A stretch of DNA of 64,000 nt from contig NC_090020.1 in NCBI RefSeq assembly GCF_036417845.1, positions 31,976,425 through 32,040,424 of the forward strand. The letters run 5' to 3'. The DNA is from Apteryx mantelli (lineage: Eukaryota > Chordata > Aves > Apterygiformes > Apterygidae). The first letter of the stretch is position 1. Each line of letters opens with the position of its first letter. Below, in pieces: positions 13,101 through 22,900 of this stretch. The position numbers were made by a program, and so were the translations under genes. The notes beneath the pieces are model-generated. The model did no database searches. It was not told the origin of the DNA and was given only the letters and a program-made list of their open reading frames with translations.

Positions 13101-14115
13101 CCAGGCACCACTGTGTTCTTTATCAGAGGAAAATAGATAAAACTAGTTTATGTTTACAGATGTTTAACCACCACCAGGTTTCCACAACCCATTAGCTAGG
13201 TTCAGACAATGACATACTCTGTGGCCATAACGTTGAGATCATTAGAAGATTTATATTACATAGAGCTGTATATCTTGTTAGGAAGTTAGTATAACTACAG
13301 CACAGCCATGAACCACCAGGATATCAACAGCCCTTGAACTAAAGACAGTTTTTTCACGTTAGGTGATGCCACTGGTTTAACAGGCACTCACACAGTCTTC
13401 TCCTTTTACTTGTGACAAGTACTCTGTACTTGGAACATGTTCTTTTAGATAGAAGAGTGACAGATGAATTTAGTGTTTCCATTTGAAATTTAACTACTTT
13501 GTCATAATACTGGAGACAAAAGCTACTCAGGCTAGTTTACTTGGTTAGCAAAGCATACTAACAGCTGTCTTTTACACTGATGATGTTTGTCAGAAACACT
13601 GAAACCATTCAGTTTATGCATTCTGAAAGAACATTAAAGATTAAATCCACTGTAAATGGCTCTAAGAGTATGGCTCCCTAAGACATCTTATTAAGTGTCT
13701 ACTAGTTTCCTCACTAGCAAAAATAGTGGATCATCAAAATATCTGAGTGAACTCCACAGAGAAAAATAGTTATATAAACTCTGCTACATACGTTTCATAA
13801 AAATGGGTAGAGTGAAAGATATGAGAGGAAACACCATACACAGAAAAAAGTGCCTCAAGCCTATTTTCAGATTTGGCAGATCAAATTTGGCGACACCACC
13901 AGGACTACCAGCACTGCCGCACCATACTGCCTACTGGTCAACTCAGCACACCACCATCAAAACCAAAGGTCTCCATTATAACCTCACAAGATTAACTCAT
14001 GCTAGGGTGCAAACAACCACAGAAAGAGATGCAAGATACTGGATCACAGAAACGCAGAGCTGAGAAGGCCTGAGATCCCCACAGAGGCAAACCAAAGAAA
14101 ATTAGCGCATCAGTA
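7104..14115. other. Gene-free spacer between the two CpG islands
   Basis: About 7 kb of AT-rich DNA lies between the CpG islands. The ORFs are short and look random. Small items seen are a C9 homopolymer near 7405, T and A tracts near 8744-8755 and 8860-8873, and the G-rich tract at 10781-10830. The stretch 13800-14115 is unusually rich in CA/CCA-type words compared with the rest and lies directly against the LTR, but I recognise nothing in it. Confidence 0.6.
10781..10830 (+). repeat. G10 run followed by GGTT repeats, possible G-quadruplex
   Basis: Ten G residues at 10781-10790 are followed by repeated GGTTGGTTGG words and then GGGG and CGGGG runs. The plus strand has enough closely spaced G runs to form a four-stranded structure. 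There is no gene nearby, so no function is proposed. Confidence 0.6.
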
Positions 14116-14509
14116 GCAATGTAACCAAGGGCCTCAGACAAGAAGAGGTCTCAAAGGGAGGGAACAGGGGAACTGTTACCAGGGGCCTCAGACAAGAATG
14201 CACCCAAGGACTGTGACTGGTACATCCTGAAGGAGCACAGATAAACCAGCAGAACCCAGGATAAGGAATGAGACAGCTTTTGCAAACAAAGAGATGAGCC
14301 AAGCCGAGACCATATACGGAAAAGGAGCTCAGAGTTCATGGAAATACACTAAGAGGCACCTCTTCAGCAATCACTAGGGACCACCAGAGACCCCCAGAGA
14401 AGCCACCCAAAGATTCAGACTGCATGCGTAATGACTATGTAAATATGATAATTAGTTCCAGGAAACAGAATGAACATGTATAATCATTCCAGGAAATTTA
14501 ATGCATATG

Positions 14510-14516
14510 TATATAA
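14510..14516 (+). promoter_or_regulatory. TATA box of the solo LTR
   Basis: TATATAA lies at the expected place in the LTR, upstream of the polyadenylation signal. If active, transcription would start near 14540-14545 and run toward NAA35. Confidence 0.55.
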
Positions 14517-14586
14517 CAGAGCTTTGGCTAATGCAACATACGGCATGCACGCTGGGCGGAGCGATCCTCCGTGCACCCGGCGCCGT

Positions 14587-14592
14587 AATAAA
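14587..14592 (+). terminator. Polyadenylation signal of the solo LTR
   Basis: AATAAA lies 63 bases before the LTR end, the usual arrangement for the R/U5 part of a retroviral LTR. Confidence 0.6.
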
Positions 14593-14759
14593 GAGAATGC
14601 CTGCTTCTTAACGCTACATTGGTGTTAAGGAGTTTTACTCCCGATTTCGGTGACAGCAATACTGTCATAAGAATTCCTCAAAGAAGGACATTTTCTGGCC
14701 TTATTAAGCAGCATTTTCCAGGTGCTCTACTAGGCAAAAAAAATTCTCCTAATTCCTAA

Positions 14760-15870
14760 CCTATAGTCCTGCAGCCGCGAGTTGAGCCAGTTTCTTTGTA
14801 ACCTCGCCGGGGAGACAGTGAGGGCAGCGGATCCCTACCGCCCTCTTCACAACAGACTTCACATGCTGGAGCACATCCGATTCCTCCTCAGCCGTCTTTT
14901 TCCTGGCCAGAGCCAGCATGTCTTCGGGCACCGTGGTCGGGGGGGCGGGGGGCTCTCCCCGGCTTTTCCTAGAGCGGGTGCCCGGAGCCGCTGCGATCTT
15001 CACTCAGGACATCCTCGCCAGCACCGGGGGCAGCGGAGCCCCCTCAAACTTGGACCTAGACGCCGCGGCGGCGCCGGCAGCCGGGATAGCCGGCAGCCCA
15101 GATAGCCGTTGCGCCTAACGGTCGCGGGACACCGTTACCACCCACCTTTCTCGCGATGATTCCAGCTCTCGCGGTACGCGCCACCCCGCCACCTTCCCCG
15201 CGGACTGGCACCGGAGGCGCGAGCATGCGCACCTTTGGGAAGGGGGGGCGGCTCCAGCAGAGGGGGAGGGGCGGGGGAGCGCCCTGTGGAGCGTTTGCGC
15301 GTGCGCCTGACCCTGAGGCCGCGCCCGGGCTCCCGGCGGCTCTGCGCGTGCGCGGCGGCAGCGGCCCGGGCGCGCTCCGAGGGCAGGAGGAAGCGGGTCC
15401 GGCACGCGGCGCCGAGGCGACGCGGTGGGTGAGGCAACGGCTGCAGCGCCGCGCGCCCCGCGCGAAGCGGGGAGGCGGGTAATGGCCGCTCCTCGCGCCC
15501 ACGCCGGCGGCCGCCTGCCCCGTCTCGCCGCGCCTCCCCGGGGCTCCGGGCAGAGCCAGCCCCGCGGAGGGTGGGAGGGAGCGCGCCCGCCCGCGTGCCC
15601 GGGGCCGGCGCCCGCGGCGGGGCAGGCGGGCGCCGCGCCGGCCCCTCCCCTGCGGCGCAGCGGGGCGTGGGCTCCGCCCGGCCTGTCGGCGGCGGCCGCG
15701 CGCCCTCCGCGGTGCCGTGCCCGGGGCCCACTCCCGTCCGTTAAATAGCGCGCGGTGAGCTGTGGGGCCGTTGGCCAGGGCCTGGGGGGGCGTGTGCGCC
15801 CCGGCCTTGCTGGGGGTCGGGGCAGCGCTGGGAAACGGCGGCAGGCGGTCTGCGAGGAGAGGAAGCCCGA
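14760..15870. promoter_or_regulatory. NAA35: CpG island, NAA35 promoter (possibly bidirectional)
   Basis: About 1.1 kb of CpG-rich DNA ends about 1.1 kb before the NAA35 start codon. The NAA35 5' UTR exon must lie in it because the first coding exon is preceded by a splice acceptor (16973-16974) only four bases before the ATG. A donor-like junction (GCG then GTGAGC) lies at 15754/15755. A TATA-like TTAAATAG lies at 15741-15748, but it would be too close to that donor to serve the same transcript. G-rich clusters near 14939-14952 and 15238-15275 could form G-quadruplexes. The coding-looking minus-strand ORF at 14761-15003 raises the possibility of bidirectional use. Exact start sites cannot be read from the sequence. 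Confidence 0.85.
14761..15003 (-). CDS. Unidentified coding-looking ORF divergent from NAA35 (80 codons)
   Basis: I do not recognise this protein. The minus-strand frame is open from just after a TAG at 15115-15117 down to a TAG at 14761-14763, except for one TGA at 15004-15006. The only ATG before that TGA (15010-15012, with A at -3) therefore reads Met-Ser-stop. The ORF boundary at 15003 is a GTG; the first in-frame ATG after the TGA is at 14917-14919, giving 53 codons. Unlike other GC-rich frames here, the product has a mixed composition: a Lys/Arg/Pro-rich start, then an amphipathic Lys/Glu stretch (LARKKTAEEESDVLQHVKSV), then a CPHC motif and a short C-terminal helix-like part ending KLAQLAAAGL. 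It could be the first exon of a divergent gene sharing the NAA35 promoter, a pseudogene with a nonsense change, or chance. The LTR lies 105 bases past its stop. Confidence 0.35.
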   Translation of the reverse strand: MKIAAAPGTRSRKSRGEPPAPPTTVPEDMLALARKKTAEEESDVLQHVKSVVKRAVGIRCPHCLPGEVTKKLAQLAAAGL

Positions 15871-16978
15871 GGGGGGCTGCCTTTGCCGGCTCGCATTTTA
15901 ATAAAATAAAGCGTGATCATTGCTCTTCTTTAACTGGCTTTCCACATATGTCCTCATCCCAGCCCGTTGAGACTGCCGGTTTCTGTGGTCATTTGAGAAC
16001 TAGTGAAGTATTGACATGAGCAGAGGGGTAACTGAATATTACTTATGGAGAGGAACTTCTAGACAAGTTGTCCAAAATCTGTTTGTTTTGGCCCCCCTCT
16101 TTTTTATTAATTTTTCTATGCTTGGAAGGTCTAATGTAGGCCTTTATTTAAAGCTTCAACATTTTCTTTGATTAAGCTGTTTAAAGTTCTCAGGGCTCAT
16201 TAATAGAGTCTCTTCCAGGATCTCCAACAAAATATGATGAGAGTTGGCTTTGCTTATATCTCAAATTCAGATTAAGTGACAAAATGCAAAATTCTTTCAG
16301 GGCTGCTTCACCTGTCATGAAGTTGTGAAAGCACAAAATCAGTTGGAAATGATTACTCAGTGCAATTAGTTTAAAAATTATATTCCAGGCTGAAATTACT
16401 TAATATTGCTGTGGTAATCTAGATACTACTTTCAGCTGAAGAAGTCAGAGGAAATACATACATTTTCACAAATTTGTTTTGATACACTTTGTGTGCAGAA
16501 CAAACCTGTGTGTGGTCAGTTTTACAGTTCCCACTTTTTAGTGCCTTTCACACAGCAGTGGGAGGAGATGCATATTTCTACTGGTGTGAGACATCAAAAA
16601 ATTAAATCGTGATACTTCTCTTGTAAAGAGGATTTTTTGAGGTTATTTTCTGTTTTATTTCCATGTGGACTGTGCACATTTTCTTATGGCTGTCTACTTC
16701 TAAAGTTTTGCTGTCCTTAGCTTTTGAGGACTTAAAACCTATAAGCTAGTTGAGGGGAAAACTGTGAATAAGAAAACAATTTTTTGTAAGAATTTTTAGG
16801 AATAAGTTTTTTGGGGATGTTTGTACTTAACAGTAGCTGTTTAAATGAAATCAAATTAGTTTGTTTCCATTTTTCCCCCAATGATTAAAAAAAAATACAC
16901 ATTTATTGCTATGAAGCATTTTCTTTAACTTGTTCATAATGTGCAATGTCTCTGATACAAATTTAAAGGTGCAGTATA

Positions 16979-19900
16979 ATGGTTATGAAAGCTTCGGTAG
17001 AAGATGATGATTCAGGATGGGAACTCGGTATACCTGACAAGATGGAAAAGAGTAATACAAGCTGGATAGATATAACCCAGGATTTTGAAGAGGCTTGTAG
17101 AGGTGAGTTGTACTACTTGCATTTTGAGAAAATTAGAGTTATTTGGAGGACTGAGCAGAGATGCTGCTTCCTCTTCCAGATTATATAAATACCCTATCTT
17201 AAATTGTGTTGTTTTTGTTTTTCTTGTGCTTTTTCCATTCTGTTTTTCTTTTCTTTGCAAAGGTTTCTGCCCTTCTCTTCTCCTAAATAGAAACCTCATT
17301 CATCCATGCCGAATCAGCAGTCTACTTTTTCTGTAACTTTTTTGGATCTGTAGGACTCAATGCTTTGTTCATTTAATTGGTCAGTGCATCATTTTTCATC
17401 TTTGAAGCAAACCTGAGCTTCAGATGTGATATGCATCCAAGTCACTGGGAACCAGTTACTTTCCTTTAAACAGTGCCTTTACTAACCAATGTTGTTATTA
17501 GTTATTACTTAGTGTTAGTTTATTCTGGCAGTCACTTTATTTTTTTAAATGATTTTTATGATGATATTTGGGAAAAAATAGATATAAAACTGCAAGTTAC
17601 CACACACAGTAAGTTATACAATAAACACAATTTCTTATACCACTGAGGGATTCGCTTATATTAGTGATTTATGGTTTGTACACCCTTGACATATGTCTAA
17701 AGACTCCATGAAAAACAATGAGGAAAAGCAAGCTTTTCAATAAACATCTCCCCTGGAAAAAAAGTAGATGTCTGCATAAAAGAGCCTGAAAACTGCTGTC
17801 CTCTGTTCTAGACTATTCAGATGCTACTGTGTGGTAATTTTAAATTTCATCTGCTGGAATAAAGGAGAGGGCAGAGGAAAGACTGTGAAGAATTTGTTTT
17901 TTTAGTCTTTCAGTTTTGAAAGTGCTTTATGAAAAAGCAAATAAAGGTGGAGTAGAAATGCCTGGCCTGCTTCCCATGTCTTGTGCTCTTCTTCTCACGT
18001 AAGACAGTTTGGTGAGCAATATGACTTATCTTGGAAAAGCTGTTTTAGAAGGATGGTGGTAATTATTTATCCTGTTCTCTTCTTTTGTAGAACTGAAGTT
18101 AGGAGAACTCCTTCATGACAAGCTGTAAGTATGCTATTGGGATAGTTCTGTTTTTTAGATAGGATTAGTGCATATGTACTAATGCTCGCTAATGAACAAG
18201 TCATGGAGTACCAGCTAAGCTTTTTTTTAAACATCTACTTTAAATAAAATAGCTAAAATGACATAATTCAGAATAACATTCATCTTTAGCAGTAGATATA
18301 TGATGCAGCTGTATGAACGCTGAACATTTTTTGTAGTGCCAGTATAACATTGCGTTTTCAATTAGTGGTTTCAATACAAACATTAGAATTTTGTAGTATA
18401 TTTAACCATCAGTTGTATTAAAACTCATGAACCTGCTGAACTATTTTACACAGACATACTTTTACACAAAAAAGGCAAGAAACACTCCAAGCTTTTCATT
18501 CAATTGCCTTAAATGTCTCTAGCAAGTTTAGAATAAGCAGTCCACGTAGTTTAACCTAACTCTAAAATGTCATGCCAAAATAGAAGCTGAATGCTCTACA
18601 GGTTAAGAAAAAGTCTACTTAAAAAAGCATGTGTTTTGTTTTGCAGAATTTATTAAAATATAAAGTGAGATTAAAATATTTTAAAGAAAAAGGAACTTGT
18701 TTAGCTATGTGGCTGTGTTGACCTGCAAAAGAAAAAAGGTGCAGAATTAAAACTAATAGCTCAGAAAACAGAACCATATCATTAAATGCAAGCTTGCTTA
18801 AAAACATTTGTGTGAGGATGTGACCAAGTACTTCACTCAGTAGAATCAAATATGTATCAATTGAATATGTATCAAAGATACAATTTCATACATAAGTGCC
18901 TTTCCCAATAAAGATACTTTAAAGAATTAGAATGTGCATTTTGCAGTAACCTTTTTATGTAGTAAAGGCTTGTGCAACAGATTTGTTGAGTATCACATAT
19001 GCCATAAGAGAGGCTGTATCCCTTTTTTTGCAGGCCTGCCTTCATTGGAAAAATTTCATTCTGCAAAATTTTATATGCTTTCTGGCTACAGTAGAATGTA
19101 TTTTTGCATGTTGTTTTTTTCTGTGTTGATTTTCTTAATCTGCTCATTTTAAATAAAGTTGATGTGTTTGATATGTATTATTATTAGTTGTGTAATGTGT
19201 ATGTTATCATTAGTTTGTGGGGAACGTATCTTTCTCATTTCTTTGGGTATAATATAATAAAGAACAGCTTGTTCAGTTAATATCAGTTTATCATGTTACA
19301 TAATGCCAGGTTTCTGAAAAGATGCTATGTTTTATGAGGTATATAAACACAAACACTTGCAGATTTAGTAATGGCATATTTGGCTGAGGAACATTCTTTG
19401 GGTAAGAAAAGGCCTAAAATTAAGAGAAAATTCTTAGCCTTTTCTTACCCAAAGAATGTTCCATCATATGTTCTTCTACATTGGTATATGAACATTGTTT
19501 TGTTAAAAAAAAAAAAAAAAATTAATTTGGAACTCTTTTGCATTGGTGTCTTTAGCTTTGGTCTTTTTGAAGCCATGTCTGCAATTGAAATGATGGATCC
19601 CAAGATGGATGCTGGTATGATTGGAAACCAAGTTAATAGAAAGGTTCTTAACTTTGAGCAGGCTATCAAGGTTCGTGTGATTTTTTCCCATTTTTGCCTT
19701 TTCACTGTCTGTAAACATATATAGTTTAATCAAATTGTAGTTAAACACAATTCGGCATAATGAATGTTTTCAATCTTTACATAAACTGTTTTTTCCCTTT
19801 TTGTTTTCGATAGCTAGGAAATGCTTGAGATATTTTCCTTCTTTGTAACCTACTTCATCACTAACTCTCCCAATGAAAAGTACTGTAAATTTGTTAAGTA

Positions 19901-22900
19901 TTAATACCATAAATAAATCCATTTCAGAAATGGTGCTATAAGTCCTTCCAGGCTTCCCTAAAATGTGTCTTTTATATGAAGATGTATTGGTTAACCCTTC
20001 TTTCAGCTGAAGGGAAACTAGCTTCTGTACAAAAGCTGTAAATTAACTGTTTTTAATGTGATTATCAGTTCATTAGCATTGAACAGAAGCCAGCTAATTT
20101 AACAAAAGTTATAAGGTAACCATTGATGGTAATGATTGATTTCTGATGCATGATCCAAATGAACTGGTGAATGGAAGTTGACAGACTCTCCATCTGTTAC
20201 TTTGGAAAAAATAATACACTCAGAGAGAAAAATCTTTTTTACAGTGATACTTTGAATGGATTAGAAGAGAAGCCTTTCTAAAATAATAGCCTTTTAATTC
20301 TTGATGCAGTTTTGCATACTTTGAACAAATAAAATGAAAGTAGTAGGGTTTTAAACTTTTATAGGCTACTTGTAAATCAAAAATTTCATTCTAGTTTTCC
20401 CTCTGAATAGCTCTATGTTTTGGTCAATGTCTTTACATGTTCAACATTATGATGCAAAAGCAAACTTTTTCAGAATTGTTGAGACAAATTATAAAGCTGA
20501 TCAGTCAAGTTAGTGGAATACAAATAATCTGAAGTCTTAATCAAATTGTAACTTCTTTTTTTTACTATACAAAATATTTTGCATTTTGCCTGTTGTCTCA
20601 CATATTCTATTGTCTTTTTTTTTTCCTTTTCTAAGGATGGGACCATTAAAATAAAGGATCTGACTTCACCTGAGTTGATAGGGATAATGGATACATGTTT
20701 TTGTTGTTTGGTAAGAATTTCACTTCTCTTAATGTTTAATGTTTATGCTTTCAAAAAGTAATCCCTTAACCCAGTAAAAAATACATTAAAAAAAATTAAA
20801 ACTCAAGAAAAATGATCCATTGAGCAGAAAAAATGTACTTCATTTTGTAACTTGCATTTAGTGGATATTATTATCTAAATTGTCACTTACTTTTTTTTTT
20901 CCTATGTATGTGTCTTAATTCCCTCCATAAATGATACAGAATATTTTCAGATGCTGTTTAAAATGACTTCAATAAAATTACCTCAATTTGTAAAACAATA
21001 TTTCAAATTAGTTTAGTTTATTCACAAAAAGCCATATAAAGGTCACTCTATTCGATATGGTGTAATACAATTCCTCTGACTTTTTGAAGAAACTTTGGTC
21101 ATGTTGGAAATTTGATCCTACTGTGTTTCATGATATTTCAAGATAGAAATTGTGTTTTAAATTGCTCTGTGGTTTATAACAGCATGAAAGTAATAGAGTG
21201 GATTGTGACAAAGAAATTATGAAATGTAGAAAAGAATATGCAGATTACCACTGAATTGTTTCATACTCACATTTTTGATTCCTTATTTGTGTAGAGGAAG
21301 GTTACAAACCTAATGATCTGATAGCTTAATATCATGTCTAAGCCACAAAGATCAGAGCTAGTGACTGAACTTTGTGCAGGAGGTTTACCCAACACCAGGA
21401 TTTGATAGAGTTTAGGGTTTAGTAACTTACTGCCTTCCACAGCCAGCAAATGGAGAAAGGTTAAAGGGCAAGAGATGCTCTCTGGTCCTTTTTGCCAGAT
21501 GGAAGGTTGCCATGATATGGACTTCCTCAAAGACTCACTGAAGCAGGGTAAGATAGAAGAAGAATGGGGCTATAAAAATGCGTATTTGTCTCTCAAAAGT
21601 AAAGCATTTAATTTTCTTTTCCCTAGATAACATGGTTAGAGGGTCATTCCTTGGCACAGACAGTATTCACTTGCCTTTATATTCATAATCCAGACTTCAT
21701 AGAAGATCCTGCTATGAAGGCTTTTGCTCTGGGGATCCTAAAAATCTGTGATATTGCCAGAGAAAAAGTTAACAAAGCAGCTGTTTTTGAGGAGGTATGT
21801 TTCAGTATATCCTAAGGTTAAATATGCAGCACTGTATGCAGGCTCGTTAGTACAAATAAAAAAGGAGTATTAGAGAAATTTAATACTGTTTGACTGGAGG
21901 GTAATATAGGAAAAACAGTTCATCCTTCTACACGAGCTATTAAACTGAATATCTCTTTAAAATGCATTTTTATTCAATAAAGATGTTACATGCTCTTTTC
22001 TGTATTTTACGTGGATATTTGAGCCACTTAAATATTCTAATTGAGAAACAGCACAAATCTTGTTGCTAATAACTTGAGATTGTTTTTTTTGTTGTTGTTG
22101 TTTAATTTTGGATTTTCTGGTTCAGATAAGCATGATTGTCTTTTGTCTAAAATGTTCTTCTAGCAGTGCGATGATAGTTTAGTTTTGTACCCTGTGACCT
22201 TGGACAAGTCACTTCTTACTGACTATATCTAAAATTGGTTAAATAGTACTTTCCATCTGTAGTTCTTGAAACATTTTGATAGGACAATGCTAGATACGAA
22301 TTATGATACAACTGTTGAAGGGCATACTGGCGTTAAGGATGTATGCAGAAAATAGTTACCCCAAACTGGATTAATGTAGGACAGTCACCCAAACAATGGG
22401 TGTGTTCAGTGATGCAGAATATAAAACTGAACTTCTGTTTTATGCTTGGTGTAGTTTTTTAAAAAAACAACCCTTAAAACTGTAATTATTATTTTCTATA
22501 TTGCATTAAAACTCTCTTCTTCAATTTTTATTTTTTAGGAAGACTTTCAGTCGATGACTTATGGATTTAAAATGGCTAACAGTGTGACAGATCTTAGAGT
22601 TACAGGTACAATTTGTGCTTTGTATGTTTCTGTCTGTTAGTGTGTTTCTCTTTTGAGCATATCAGTTACTTTCAGCCAAATCTGATGACTCAGTAGGAAT
22701 CTCAGATGTTATGTTTTCTATTAATCTTATGAAATTTGATGGCTTGATTAAAAAAAAAAAATTATTTTTCCTTGAAGAAAAAGTTTGTTTTTTACATTTT
22801 GTTTTGTTCTTGTTTCTCTCTCTCTCTCTCTCTTTTTTTTTTTAATATGCCTGAGAAACAGAATAGAGACTTTTAAGATGTGCCAGCCAGAAGGTCTGTG

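Larger units (their letters stand above)
14120..14655 (+). mobile_element. Solo LTR of an endogenous retrovirus, plus orientation
   Basis: A 536-bp segment starts with TG and ends with CA. A 4-bp direct repeat, GCAA, lies on each side (14116-14119 and 14656-14659), as expected for an LTR insertion. Inside, in the right order, are a TATA box (TATATAA, 14510-14516) and a polyadenylation signal (AATAAA, 14587-14592) 71 bases after it. The terminal part, ending in TTTCGGTGACA, resembles the U5 ends of avian endogenous retroviruses. No gag, pol or env remnant is seen on either side, so it is a solo LTR left by recombination. The start word (TGTAACCAAGGGCCTCAGAC) recurs with small changes at 14174, which makes the 5' boundary slightly uncertain. 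The element points toward NAA35, about 0.1 kb before its CpG island. Confidence 0.75.

Noticed and set aside
13803-14063. 86-codon ORF before the LTR, considered as a retroviral remnant
   Set aside because: No recognisable gag, pol or env motif, and the flanking repeat of the LTR implies this DNA is outside the insertion.
15001-15012. Reading the TGA in the unidentified ORF as a selenocysteine codon
   Set aside because: It is codon 3, no nearby selenocysteine-insertion stem loop was recognised downstream before the LTR, and a nonsense change or a downstream start is simpler.
15056-15748. Long ORFs on both strands in the NAA35 CpG island (up to 198 codons)
   Set aside because: Same low-complexity composition in all frames and mutual overlap; they lie in promoter or 5' UTR sequence.
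19388-19462. CRISPR-like or transposon-terminal interpretation of the inverted repeat
   Set aside because: There is only one pair of arms, no spacer array, no target-site duplication and no coding capacity.
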